Positions 16,813 to 25,208 of a stretch of DNA of 42,703 nucleotides are shown piece after piece (the first letter of the stretch is position 1; the number at the start of each line of letters is the position of its first letter). Made by a program: the position numbers and the translations under genes. This DNA is from Clostridia bacterium. Lineage in GTDB: Bacteria > Bacillota > Clostridia > Oscillospirales > CAG-272. The DNA lies in contig JAFPWV010000019.1 in NCBI GenBank assembly GCA_017412675.1, positions 1-42,703 on the forward strand. Reading direction: 5' to 3'. The notes under the pieces are model-generated. The model was given only the letters and a program-made list of their open reading frames with translations. It ran no database searches and was not told where the DNA came from.

Positions 16813-18099
16813 ATGAAGAAAAGCGAACTGCTCCAGACCATCAGCCGGACGGATGTGCCGGCATCGGCGCGTCTTGACGCCCTGCGCGGTCTTCGCGCGA
16901 TGATCGATGCCGGGGAGATCGAGACCCCGGCGCGCGGGATCTACGTCAACAACCACATCCACACGAGCTATTCCTTCTCGCCCTACACGCCGACCTCCGC
17001 GGTCTTTTACGCGTGGAAGGCGGGGCTTAGAACCGCGGGGATCATGGACCACGATTCTGTCGGCGGGATGCGGGAGTTCATCGAGGCGGGCGCGATCATG
17101 GACATGCCGATCACCTGCGGCTTCGAGTGCCGGGTGAACGTGGACGGCACGCCCCTCGTCGGACGCCGGGTCAACAACCCCGACCAGAAATCCTGCGCGT
17201 ACCTTGCGATGCACGGCATCCCGCACACCCAAATCGACGCCGCGGAAGCGGTCCTCGCGGGGCTGAGGGAAAAGCGGAACGAGCGCAACCGCAAAATGGT
17301 CTCGAAGATCAACGATCTCGTCGCCGGGGCGGGGATCGCGCTCGATTTCGACCGTGACGTGTACCCCCTGTCCATGGCGCAGGAAGGCGGCAGCGTGACC
17401 GAGCGGCACCTCTGCATGGCGCTTGCGAAGAAGATCACGGCGGCCTATCCCGAGCGCGCGGCGGTCTGCGATTTCCTCGATGCCGTGACCGGCGCGCCGA
17501 TGAACGAAAAGACCCGCAAAAAGCTGCTCGAAGCGCCCGACGCCTTCTATGAATACGACATCCTCGGCGTCCTGAAGGGCCATCTCGTCGAGAAGTTCTA
17601 CGTCGACGCCACGGACGAATGCATGAACATCCGGGACTTCACGGCGCTGGCGAAGGAGCTCGGCGCGGTCTCGGCGTACGCGTACCTCGGCGACGTGGGC
17701 GAATCCCCGACGGGGGACAAGAAGGCGCAGAAATTCGAGGACGACTACCTCGACGAGCTCTTCGACACCCTCGCGGACTGCGGCTTCGACGCCGTGACCT
17801 ACATGCCCTCGCGGAACACGAAGGCGCAGCTCGAGCGCGTCATGACCCTCTGCCGGGAACGCGGGCTCTACCAGATCTCGGGCGAGGACATCAATTCCCC
17901 GCGCCAGTCCTTCATCTGCGAAGCCCTCGCCGACTATCCGCATCTCTTCACCGCCACCTATGCCCTGATCGGCCAGGAGATCGCCGCGACCGAAAACCTC
18001 GGCGACGCGATGTTCTCCCCCGCGGCAAAGGAAAAATACCCCGACCTCGACGAGCGCGTCGCCGCATACGCGAAGATCGGCGGGATCGACCGGAATTGA
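16813..18099 (+). CDS. PHP-domain metal-dependent phosphoesterase family protein
   Basis: A 428-residue PHP-superfamily protein. The first motif, NNHIHTSYSFSPYTP (about 47-61), supplies metal-binding histidines, and the second, IMDHDSVGGM (about 76-85), supplies Asp and His. Later residues (the segment GFECRVNV and a C-terminal SGEDINSPRQ) probably complete the metal site. PHP proteins hydrolyse phosphoesters such as histidinol phosphate or nucleotides; this long version, with about 200 residues inserted between motifs, is a less characterised type. AGAAAGGCGG upstream supports the start. It lies 43 bases before the aldolase/dehydrogenase fusion gene; the pair may act on one phosphorylated sugar, which is inference. 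Confidence 0.8.
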   Translation: MKKSELLQTISRTDVPASARLDALRGLRAMIDAGEIETPARGIYVNNHIHTSYSFSPYTPTSAVFYAWKAGLRTAGIMDHDSVGGMREFIEAGAIMDMPITCGFECRVNVDGTPLVGRRVNNPDQKSCAYLAMHGIPHTQIDAAEAVLAGLREKRNERNRKMVSKINDLVAGAGIALDFDRDVYPLSMAQEGGSVTERHLCMALAKKITAAYPERAAVCDFLDAVTGAPMNEKTRKKLLEAPDAFYEYDILGVLKGHLVEKFYVDATDECMNIRDFTALAKELGAVSAYAYLGDVGESPTGDKKAQKFEDDYLDELFDTLADCGFDAVTYMPSRNTKAQLERVMTLCRERGLYQISGEDINSPRQSFICEALADYPHLFTATYALIGQEIAATENLGDAMFSPAAKEKYPDLDERVAAYAKIGGIDRN

Positions 18100-18142
18100 A
18101 CTCCATATTCACGATAAGATTGAAGAAAGAAGGAAATCCAAG

Positions 18143-20092
18143 ATGAGCACAGCACTCGAAACGCTCGTTGCGTATTCCAACCGCTACGGCGCGGACGCCG
18201 GTTTCGTCCTCGCGGGCGGCGGAAACACCTCGATGAAGACCGATGACACCCTCTGGGTCAAGGGCAGCGGCACCTCCCTCGCCGCGATCCGGGAAGAGGG
18301 GTTCGTCAAGATGGACCGCGCGAAGCTCGCCGCGATCTGGGAGAAGACCTATTCCCCCGATCAGGCGGCGCGGGAAGCGGAGGTCCTCGCCGATATGATG
18401 GCGGCGAAGCTCCCCGGCGAGGAGGCGAAGCGTCCCTCCGTCGAGACCCTGTTGCACGATCTCTTCCCGCAGAAGTTCATCCTGCACGTCCACCCGTCCC
18501 GCGTCAACGCCCTGACCTGCTCGAAGGCGGGCAAGGACGGCATGAAGCGCCTCTTCCCCGACGCCGTGTGGGTCGACGAATGCGAGCCCGGCTACATCCT
18601 CGCGTCCCGCTGCCGTTCGATGATGCAGGCCTACCGGGCCGAGACTGGACGCGACGCCGACGTGGTATTTCTGCAGAACCACGGCATCTTCTTCGCGGCG
18701 GATACCGGGGACGCGCTCGACGCCCTCGTCGCCTCCGTGATGGAGAAGCTCGACGCGGAAATCAAGGTCCGTCCCGACTTCACGGAGGCCCAGACCGACC
18801 GCACCGTAGCCGCGAAGATCGCGCCGGTCCTGAGGATGCTGTACGGCGATGAGGCCGCGGTCGTCTTCACGGCGGACAGGACCGTCCTCGACTTCGCCGC
18901 ATCCGCCGAGGCGTTCTCGGTCCTCAAAGAGCCCCTCTCCCCCGACCACATCGTCTACTGCAAGGCGGAGCCGCTCTGGCTCGAGGACTTCACTCCGGAC
19001 GGCATCCGCGCGGCGTTCGAGGAGCTGAAATCCCGCCGCGGGTTTGTCCCGAAGGTCGCGTTCGCGCGCGGCATCGGCATGTTCACGATTGGCAAGACGC
19101 TCAAGGAAGCGAAGACGGCGGCGGCGGTCTGGCATGACTGTATGGCGATCACCGTCATGGCGGAGAACTTCGGCGGCGTGCGGCACATGGCCCCGGCGAT
19201 GGTGGACTTCATCGTCAACTGGGAGGTCGAAAGCTACCGCGCGAAGGTCTCCCTCTCGTCCGGCGGCGGCAAGAAGCTCGAGGGCAAGATCGCCGTCATC
19301 ACGGGATCGGCGCAGGGCTTCGGCGCGGGCATCGCGGAATTCCTCGCCACGGAAGGCGCTGCGGTGGTCATCGCCGACATGAATTTTGAAGGCGCGAAGG
19401 CAACCGCGGCCGAGATCGGCGAAAAGACCGGCGCGGCGACCCTGGCCGTTTCCGCGAACGTCTCCGACGAGGACAGCGTCCGTCAGATGATCGAGGAGAC
19501 GGTCCTCACCTTCGGCGGGCTGGACATCTTCGTCAACAACGCCGGGATCGTCCGCGCGGGCTCGCTCGAGGAGATGACGAAGAAGAACCTCGAGCTGGTC
19601 ACGGCGGTCAACTACACGGCCTACTTCCTCTGCGCGAAGTACGCCTCCGCGGTCATGAAGCTGCAGCGCGCGGCCTCGCCGGAATATATGGCGGACATCA
19701 TCGAGATCAACTCGAAGTCCGGGCTTGCTGGATCGAACAAGAACTTCGCCTACGCGGGCTCGAAGTTCGGCGGCATCGGCCTGACGCAGTCGTTCGCGCT
19801 GGAGCTCGCGCCGTTCGGGATCAAGGTCAACGCGGTCTGCCCGGGCAACTTCCTCGACGGGCCGCTGTGGAGCGATCCGGAAAAGGGCCTCTTCGTGCAG
19901 TACCTCAACGCCGGGAAGGTCCCGGGCGCGAAGACGGTCGCCGACGTGCGGAAGTTCTACGAGGCGAAGGTCCCGCTCGGACGCGGCTGCCGGATCGAGG
20001 ACGTTGCGAAGGCGGTGCTCTACATCATCGATCAGAAATACGAAACCGGTCAGGCCGTCCCCGTCACGGGCGGTCAGGAAATGCTGAAATAA
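18143..20092 (+). CDS. Bifunctional class II aldolase/short-chain dehydrogenase
   Basis: A 649-residue fusion. Residues 1-365 form a class II (zinc) aldolase/adducin domain: GGGNTSMK (25-32), the zinc ligands His115 and His117 in HVHPSR, and His180 in NHGIF. Residues 380-649 form an SDR domain: NAD(P)-binding TGSAQGFG (387-394), NNAG (465-468), Ser524 and the catalytic Tyr537-Lys541 in YAGSK, ending with a VTGGQEML-type tail. Such fusions, related to RhaD/YuxG proteins, cleave a ketose-1-phosphate such as rhamnulose-1-phosphate and oxidise or reduce the aldehyde. The exact sugar cannot be read. AAGGAAAT precedes the ATG. It is the last gene of the block and is followed by a strong hairpin terminator. 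Confidence 0.87.
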   Translation: MSTALETLVAYSNRYGADAGFVLAGGGNTSMKTDDTLWVKGSGTSLAAIREEGFVKMDRAKLAAIWEKTYSPDQAAREAEVLADMMAAKLPGEEAKRPSVETLLHDLFPQKFILHVHPSRVNALTCSKAGKDGMKRLFPDAVWVDECEPGYILASRCRSMMQAYRAETGRDADVVFLQNHGIFFAADTGDALDALVASVMEKLDAEIKVRPDFTEAQTDRTVAAKIAPVLRMLYGDEAAVVFTADRTVLDFAASAEAFSVLKEPLSPDHIVYCKAEPLWLEDFTPDGIRAAFEELKSRRGFVPKVAFARGIGMFTIGKTLKEAKTAAAVWHDCMAITVMAENFGGVRHMAPAMVDFIVNWEVESYRAKVSLSSGGGKKLEGKIAVITGSAQGFGAGIAEFLATEGAAVVIADMNFEGAKATAAEIGEKTGAATLAVSANVSDEDSVRQMIEETVLTFGGLDIFVNNAGIVRAGSLEEMTKKNLELVTAVNYTAYFLCAKYASAVMKLQRAASPEYMADIIEINSKSGLAGSNKNFAYAGSKFGGIGLTQSFALELAPFGIKVNAVCPGNFLDGPLWSDPEKGLFVQYLNAGKVPGAKTVADVRKFYEAKVPLGRGCRIEDVAKAVLYIIDQKYETGQAVPVTGGQEMLK

Positions 20093-20100
20093 GAAAAAGG

Positions 20101-20150
20101 GGCTGTCGCATAAACTCCAAGAAACGGAGAAATGCGACAGCCGTTCTCTT
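20101..20150. terminator. Bidirectional hairpin terminator
   Basis: An 11-bp perfect stem: GGCTGTCGCAT at 20101-20111 with ATGCGACAGCC at 20132-20142, containing a smaller inner stem (CTCC/GGAG). It is followed by GTTCTCTTT on the plus strand and by CCTTTTTC on the minus strand, so it can end transcripts from both sides. Confidence 0.8.
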
Positions 20151-20400
20151 TCCATAGCGCTTTCGGCGTTCTTTTTCTCCTTTATCTGAGGAGCGCATGA
20201 AATCGGAGATTTCATGCCAAAGAACCAAAAAGAGGAACTCTCTGGAAGGCTTGGGTGTTTCGACCTCTGCGGAGTGCGGGTCAGGGCGCTGCCCTCGACA
20301 CTCGGGATGCTTTGCATCCCGGGACACCATTTTGAAAAAGGTGGACGAAAACTTTTGCCCTATTTGCGACAACCCGCTTTTTGATGTGTTTCGCGCGGTT
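20151..20400. other. Non-coding region with multiple hairpins
   Basis: This 250-base gap lies between convergent genes and shows no credible gene. It contains a perfect 10-bp hairpin with a 3-base loop (20195-20217), an 8-bp hairpin (20303-20321), a short AGGGC/GCCCT stem (about 20283-20295) and a CACC/GGTG pair near 20325-20344. A TTGTCGCAAAT-like string near 20367-20377, on the minus strand, echoes the TGTCGCAT of the terminator at the other end. The layout suggests an intergenic repetitive element or a structured 3' untranslated region of the rubrerythrin transcript. Confidence 0.5.
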
Positions 20401-20949
20401 TTATTTCCCGAAATACCGCTCGAGCAAGCCCTGGAACGCTCTGCCGTGACGGGCTTCGTCCTTCGCCATCTCATGGACGGTGTCGTGGATCGCGTCGAGG
20501 TTCGCGGCCTTCGCCTTCTTTGCGAGCGCGAATTTGCCTTCGCAGGCGCCGTTTTCCGCAGCCACGCGCATCTCGAGGTTCGTCTTCGTGGAATCCGTCA
20601 GCACTTCGCCGAGCATCTCCGCGAACTTCGCCGCGTGCTCCGCCTCTTCGTAGGCCGCCTTCTCCCAGTACAGGCCGATCTCCGGATAGCCTTCGCGGAA
20701 CGCCACGCGGGACATGGCGAGGTACATGCCGACCTCGGAGCATTCGCCCGTGAAGTTCGCGCGCAGCCCTTCGACGATCTCCGCCGGAACGCCGTCCGTG
20801 ATGCCGACCTCGTGCTCGGTCGCCCAGTTCATGCCTTCTTCGACGACTTCTTCAAACTTTTCGCCCGGGGCCTTGCAGAGGGGACATTTCTCGGGGCGGA
20901 CGTCACTCTCGACGATCTCGCCGCAGATGGTGCATCTCCATTTTTTCAT
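20401..20949 (-). CDS. Reverse rubrerythrin (NADH peroxidase-type)
   Basis: A 182-residue oxygen-defence protein. The rubredoxin domain comes first: Cys6, Cys9, Cys22 and Cys25 in CTICGE and CPLCKAP. A four-helix diiron ferritin-like domain follows, with Glu/His ligands in [31 protein letters not shown] and DEARHGRAF. This order is the opposite of classical rubrerythrin and matches the reverse rubrerythrins of Clostridia, which reduce hydrogen peroxide, and oxygen with partners, using NADH-derived electrons. I chose the ATG ending at 20949 because AAGGAG lies about ten bases upstream; the 18 extra upstream codons lack such support. It is probably transcribed alone. A CACAAA-type repeat lies just upstream. 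Confidence 0.93.
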   Translation of the reverse strand: MKKWRCTICGEIVESDVRPEKCPLCKAPGEKFEEVVEEGMNWATEHEVGITDGVPAEIVEGLRANFTGECSEVGMYLAMSRVAFREGYPEIGLYWEKAAYEEAEHAAKFAEMLGEVLTDSTKTNLEMRVAAENGACEGKFALAKKAKAANLDAIHDTVHEMAKDEARHGRAFQGLLERYFGK

Positions 20950-21027
20950 GATGGGATTCTCCTTTTTGTTTGTGTTTGTGTGATGGGATATGTATGAGAT
21001 CATCCTGACGCGGTCCGGCCAGGAGGT

Positions 21028-22593
21028 TCACCATTGATAGTTGAACGCGATCGTCTTGGCGACCGAGGAATCCACGACGCAGAAGAACGATTTGCCGCAG
21101 TTGAGGATCACCTCCGAGCCGTCCGCGTAGGTCAGAACGAGCGGGGAGGTCAGGCTTGCGCGCGACCAGTTGATCGACTTGACCACGCCGTTCGTCGCAT
21201 AGTACCCGGTCCCCGATCCGACCGTCGTCACCGCGACGCGCGCTTTCTCGTCGCCGGGGATCACGCCGATGTCCGTGAACAGGATGAACACGTTCTTGAC
21301 GGAGATCTGGTTGCCCGTCGAGCCGTCCACGTGGGCGATGCCGTTGTACTGATAGCGCAGGTATTCCTTCGTCGCCGCGCTGTACACGAAGTCCACCGTC
21401 TGGATGGAGGTCGAAATCATGCGGATGTGGCTTGCCGCGGAGCCCGCCAGCTGGTTGTCCGTGCCCTCCGCGCAGAATTTCAGGGACGGAACGTGGCCCG
21501 TGTTCAGGTTGGTGCGGTATTTCTTGAACTGGATGCCGGACACGATGCCCGAGCCGTTGGTCATCAGGCTGTGCTCATAGCCCACGTTGTACAGACGCCA
21601 TTGATCCCGCCAGTAGGTCGAGGGCAGGTACATGTTCGCGCCGTCGAGGTTCGAGAGCCCGAGGTCCTGGATCTTCTGATACGCCTGCGGGGATCCGCCC
21701 GCGTGGACGTAGATCGCGTCGAAGTCGTTCAGAAATTCCGTGAAATAGTCGCGCGAGGAGCGGATCGAGCCGATGGTCCCCATCGATTCGTAGTTGTCCG
21801 CGAGCATCATGAGGCGCGTGATCCCGCCCTCCGTCACGACCTCATAGAAGATCGAGCCGTAGTCCAGACCGAACTGCGGGAGCTGCTGCCGGAGGTTGTT
21901 GATCATGATCGCCACGGGGCGCTTCTGCTGTTCGGCGAGCGTGACCGTCTTGCCGTTCAGGTAGTTGTAGATCCGGTTGTCCCCCGCATCCTTCGGAGGC
22001 GTTTCGGTCTTGGTGTCCTTGGAATCCTTGGTATCTTTGGAATCCTTCGTGTCCTTGGAATCTTTCGTTTCTTTGGAGTCCTTGGTGTCCTTAGAATCCT
22101 TCGTGTTTTTGGAATCCTTCGTGTCTTTGGAATCTTTCGTATCTTTGGAGTCCTTCGTGTCTTTGGAGTCCTTCGTATCCTTGGAATCCTTCGTGCCTTT
22201 GGAATCCTTCCCGTCTTCCTTTTCCGTCTCTGCCGCTTCGGTTTCCGGTTCCTCGGTCTCGGGCGCTTCGGTCTCGGGTGCTTCGGTCTCTGGCGCTTCT
22301 GTCTCGGGTGCTTCGGTTTCCGGCGCTTCGGTCTCGGGCGCTTCGGTCTCCGGCGCCTTGGTTTCCGGTGCCTCGGTTTCCGGTGCTTCGGTTTCGGGCT
22401 CTTCGGTTTCGGGCTCTTCGGTTTCGGGCTCTTCGGGTTCACCGGCCTCGGCTGCGGGCTTCTCCGTTTCGGCGGGGACGGGCTCTGCGAGGTCGGTCTC
22501 CGGGACGACGGGCGTCTCCTTGTGGCATCCCGCCGCCGGGAAGAGCATGGCTGCGGCGAGGACGAGGGCGATCAGCGCTCTTCTTTGCTTCAT
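21028..22593 (-). CDS. DUF3048 (YerB-like) lipoprotein with long low-complexity stalk
   Basis: An exported lipoprotein of about 521 residues. The signal peptide MKQRRALIALVLAAAMLFPA ends in an AAGC lipobox. Next come about a dozen PETE pentads (Pro-Glu-Thr-Glu, acidic), then about eleven KDSKDT hexads, forming a roughly 150-residue disordered stalk that probably lifts the domain through the wall. From about residue 215 the DUF3048 domain follows (AIMINNLRQQLPQFGLDYGSIFYEVVTEGG, in parts; GSIRSSRDYF; a C-terminal GKSFFCVVDS strand). YerB-type proteins have no firmly established activity known to me. I prefer the second ATG (22593) because AGGA lies nine bases before it; the first ATG at 22599 is only three bases from that sequence. 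Confidence 0.85.
   Translation of the reverse strand: MKQRRALIALVLAAAMLFPAAGCHKETPVVPETDLAEPVPAETEKPAAEAGEPEEPETEEPETEEPETEAPETEAPETKAPETEAPETEAPETEAPETEAPETEAPETEAPETEEPETEAAETEKEDGKDSKGTKDSKDTKDSKDTKDSKDTKDSKDTKDSKNTKDSKDTKDSKETKDSKDTKDSKDTKDSKDTKTETPPKDAGDNRIYNYLNGKTVTLAEQQKRPVAIMINNLRQQLPQFGLDYGSIFYEVVTEGGITRLMMLADNYESMGTIGSIRSSRDYFTEFLNDFDAIYVHAGGSPQAYQKIQDLGLSNLDGANMYLPSTYWRDQWRLYNVGYEHSLMTNGSGIVSGIQFKKYRTNLNTGHVPSLKFCAEGTDNQLAGSAASHIRMISTSIQTVDFVYSAATKEYLRYQYNGIAHVDGSTGNQISVKNVFILFTDIGVIPGDEKARVAVTTVGSGTGYYATNGVVKSINWSRASLTSPLVLTYADGSEVILNCGKSFFCVVDSSVAKTIAFNYQW
22005..22440 (-). repeat. Two in-frame tandem repeat arrays (PETE and KDSKDT)
   Basis: Inside the DUF3048 gene, roughly 22230-22440 encodes 15-base units (Pro-Glu-Thr-Glu plus Ala or Glu) and roughly 22010-22210 encodes 18-base units (Lys-Asp-Ser-Lys-Asp-Thr). 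The DNA units differ mainly at third positions, so the protein repeat is kept while the DNA has drifted. Unit sizes of 15 and 18 bases allow length change by slippage without frameshift. Confidence 0.85.
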
Positions 22594-22617
22594 GTTCATG
22601 ATTCCTGTTCCGTCATA

Positions 22618-22637
22618 TTGATAAAATTTGATAAAAT
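22618..22637. repeat. Perfect 10-base tandem repeat upstream of the DUF3048 gene
   Basis: TTGATAAAAT occurs twice without a gap at 22618-22627 and 22628-22637, in an AT-rich patch that stands out from the GC-rich surroundings. It lies about 20 bases upstream of the DUF3048 start and may overlap its promoter or be an operator. I could not place -35 and -10 boxes with confidence. Confidence 0.6.
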
Positions 22638-22665
22638 GATAAGTTATTGAAACCCTTCGGGAGCG

Positions 22666-23601
22666 TCACGCCCGCGGCGCAAAGACGTCGAGCAGCAGCG
22701 CGATGTTTCCTTCGTCGAAGACCGTGTCCTTCGGCGTGTGGATCTTGTTCATGTAGAGCCCGACGACGGGGGATCGGTTCAGCGCGCAGACGGCGGCGGA
22801 CACCTTGAAATTGGCCTGATCGGAGGGGTAGATCGTCCCGCGCTTCGGGAGGACGTCGATGTCCTTACCCGTGCCCTCAAAGACAGCCGGGGCTTTTGCG
22901 CACAGATCCTCATAGAACGGTCTCTTCTCCGCCTCTTTCGAGAAGAGAACGAGGAAGTGGTCCCCGTCCGAGACGCAGTCGAAGTTCACGATCATGGTGT
23001 TCTTCTTCACGTCCGGGTGCGCCGCGGCGTAGGCCATCGATCCGAGCAGCCCGACCTCCTCGTTGTCGAAGAGGATGAACGCGGCGTCCGGGTCGTCGGC
23101 CAGCCGGTCCGCGAGGGTGAGGACGGTGACGACGCCCGAGGTGTTGTCGTTCGCGGTGTGCGGGTTCGGGACGCCGATGAGGAAGACCCAGACGAACAGG
23201 ACGAGGACGAGGATTAACGTCCCCTCCGCTGCGAGCAGGGAAACGAGAGGCCCCGCGTTCCGGGTCAGATACCCGGCGAGGATCTCGAGGGCGAAGGCCG
23301 GGATCACGAAGAGCAGCGCGATCCCCACCTGATAGAGCAGATAGAGGAAGATGTTCTTCGGCGTGATGAAGTTCGGGATCGGGAGGCGCGCGCAGGTGTC
23401 GTAATGCGCGGTGTAGACGGTTTTCGCGGTCTCGGGCGATCCGAGCACGATGTTGCGGCTCTTTACGAGGCTGCCGCCCTCCTCGACATGCATCCGGTCC
23501 CCGTATTCCTTCGAGAGCAGATCGATGAACGCCTGCTTTTCGGCCTTCGACTTGCGGATCTCATAGGCGGGGAGGAGGATGTCTTTCCAGTTGTGTTCCA
23601 T
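22666..23601 (-). CDS. Membrane M28-family zinc peptidase
   Basis: A 311-residue peptidase of the M28 (aminopeptidase Y/glutaminyl cyclase-like) family. Zinc ligands and catalytic residues are readable: His66-Tyr-Asp68 in TAHYDTC, Asp152 in ANDNTSGV, Glu181/Glu182 in DNEEVGLLGS, Asp208 in NFDCVS and a C-terminal His in NKIHTPKDT. Two hydrophobic segments (about 84-108 and 118-143) are inserted between the first His and the bridging Asp, so the catalytic domain is split by a membrane hairpin. There is no signal peptide. It probably cleaves small peptides at the cytoplasmic face of the membrane. AAGGAG seven bases before the ATG at 23601 fixes the start; a strong promoter lies 37 bases further upstream. 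Confidence 0.85.
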   Translation of the reverse strand: MEHNWKDILLPAYEIRKSKAEKQAFIDLLSKEYGDRMHVEEGGSLVKSRNIVLGSPETAKTVYTAHYDTCARLPIPNFITPKNIFLYLLYQVGIALLFVIPAFALEILAGYLTRNAGPLVSLLAAEGTLILVLVLFVWVFLIGVPNPHTANDNTSGVVTVLTLADRLADDPDAAFILFDNEEVGLLGSMAYAAAHPDVKKNTMIVNFDCVSDGDHFLVLFSKEAEKRPFYEDLCAKAPAVFEGTGKDIDVLPKRGTIYPSDQANFKVSAAVCALNRSPVVGLYMNKIHTPKDTVFDEGNIALLLDVFAPRA

Positions 23602-23637
23602 GGTGCCGCTCCTTGGCGTTGATGCCTGATCATGTCT

Positions 23638-23666
23638 ATTGTACACCCTTCGGCGCGCGATGTCAA
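23638..23666 (-). promoter_or_regulatory. Promoter of the M28 peptidase gene
   Basis: Read on the minus strand: a perfect TTGACA (23661-23666), a 17-base spacer and TACAAT (23638-23643). It diverges from the asnS promoter that starts about 50 bases away. Confidence 0.85.
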
Positions 23667-23717
23667 GAACAGGATGTGACCAGGATGTGAGCATTTCCGT
23701 TTTTCGCCGAAAACGCC

Positions 23718-23746
23718 TTGCATTTCCGGCCGCGGTGTGCTATAAT
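23718..23746 (+). promoter_or_regulatory. Promoter of asnS
   Basis: TTGCAT at 23718-23723, a 17-base spacer and TATAAT at 23741-23746 with an extended -10 (TGC). Only about 40 bases separate it from the asnS start, which leaves no room for a T-box leader. Confidence 0.85.
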
Positions 23747-23789
23747 ACAGTATTATCAAAATTCTTCCGATTCAAAAGGAATGCACAAG

Positions 23790-25180
23790 ATGGAACTCAC
23801 AAGCATCCGCACCCTTTACCGCGAGCGGGACACCGTCGACCATGCCTCTGTACGCGTGGGCGGCTGGGTCCGCAGCATCCGCGCTTCCAAGGCCTTCGGG
23901 TTCATCACCCTGTCCGACGGCACGTTCTTCGAGACGCTCCAGATCGTGTACGACGAAAAGCTCCCGAACTTCGCCGAGATCTCCAAATTCAACGTCGGGG
24001 CCGCGCTCATCGTCGAGGGTGAGCTGATCGAGACGCCTGACGCCCAGCAGCCGTTCGAGATCCACGCCTCCTCCGTCGTGCTCGAAGGCGCGTCGACGCC
24101 GGACTATCCGCTGCAGAAGAAGCGCCATTCGATCGAATTTCTGCGCACGATCTCGCACCTGAGACCGCGTACGAATCTCTTCCAGGCGGTCTTCCGCGTC
24201 CGCTCCCTCGCGGCTTATGCCATCCACCGCTTCTTCCAGGAGCGCGATTTCGTCTACGTCCACACCCCGCTCATCACGGGTTCCGACTGCGAAGGCGCGG
24301 GCGAGATGTTCCGCGTGACGACGCTCGATCTCGACAACGTCCCGAAGACGGAGGACGGCGCGGTCGACTTCTCCGAGGACTTCTTCGGCAAGAGCACCAA
24401 TCTGACGGTGTCCGGCCAGCTCAACGGCGAGACCTACGCGATGGCCTTCAAGAACATCTACACCTTCGGCCCGACGTTCCGCGCGGAGAACTCTAACACC
24501 ACGCGCCACGCGGCGGAATTCTGGATGATCGAGCCGGAGATCGCGTTCGCGGACCTCAGCGATGACATGCGTCTCGCGGAGGATATGCTCAAGTATATCA
24601 TCCGGTACGTCATGGAAAACGCGCCGGAGGAGATGGCGTTCTTCAACCAGTTCGTGGACAAGGGCCTGATCGACCGCCTGACGCACGTCCTCGAATCCGA
24701 TTTCGGCCATGTGACCTATACCGAGGCGATCGAGCTCTTGAAGGCGCACAACGACAAATTCGACTACAAGGTCTCGTGGGGCTGCGACCTCCAGACGGAG
24801 CACGAGCGGTATCTCACCGAGGAGATCTTCCGGCGTCCGGTCTTCGTGACGGATTATCCGAAGGAGATCAAGGCGTTCTATATGAAGCTCAACCCGGACG
24901 GAAAGACCGTCGCGGCGATGGACTGCCTCGTCCCGGGATCGGGGAAATCATCGGCGGCAGCCAGCGTGAGGACGACCTCGGCCTCCTCGAGCAGCGCATG
25001 GACGAGCTGGGCCTCGACCGCGCGTCGTACGAATTCTATCTCGATCTGAGACGGTATGGATCGGCGCGTCACGCGGGCTTCGGGCTCGGGTTCGAGCGCT
25101 GCGTGATGTACCTCACGGGCGTGGCGAACATCCGGGACGTCATCCCGTTCCCCCGCACCGTCGGGAACTGCGAGCTCTGA
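23790..25180 (+). pseudogene. asnS: Asparagine--tRNA ligase, interrupted by a one-base frameshift
   Basis: Class II aminoacyl-tRNA synthetase that charges tRNA-Asn. The OB-fold anticodon domain comes first ([18 protein letters not shown]). Catalytic motif 2 is visible as [21 protein letters not shown] and motif 3 as [15 protein letters not shown] near the end, followed by the typical [14 protein letters not shown]. The frame is open from the start to about 24934, where ...DCLVPG should continue as [12 protein letters not shown]. The continuation is present but one frame away, as if one base were missing in the CCCGGGATCGGGG stretch. Both halves are otherwise well conserved, so this is either a sequencing/assembly error or a very recent mutation. 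The start ATG at 23790 is preferred because AAAGGA lies nine bases before it; an ATG at 23781 abuts that sequence. Confidence 0.88.
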
Positions 25181-25208
25181 CGAGCAGCCAGCGGCAACGA
25201 ATATGGAG

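Noticed and set aside
17948-20317. Long minus-strand open frame opposite the aldolase/SDR gene
   Set aside because: It has biased composition and no motif, and the opposite strand encodes an unmistakable aldolase-SDR fusion with catalytic residues in place.
20197-20400. Small plus-strand protein gene after the terminator
   Set aside because: The frame runs through several perfect hairpins and into the antisense of rubrerythrin, has no ribosome binding site and no similarity to a known protein.
22005-22440. Possible CRISPR array
   Set aside because: The repeats are direct 15- and 18-base in-frame coding units without spacers, and no cas genes are near; they encode a lipoprotein stalk.
23647-23789. 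T-box riboswitch before asnS
   Set aside because: Only about 40 bases separate the promoter -10 from the start codon, too short for a T-box, and no T-box sequence or antiterminator is seen.
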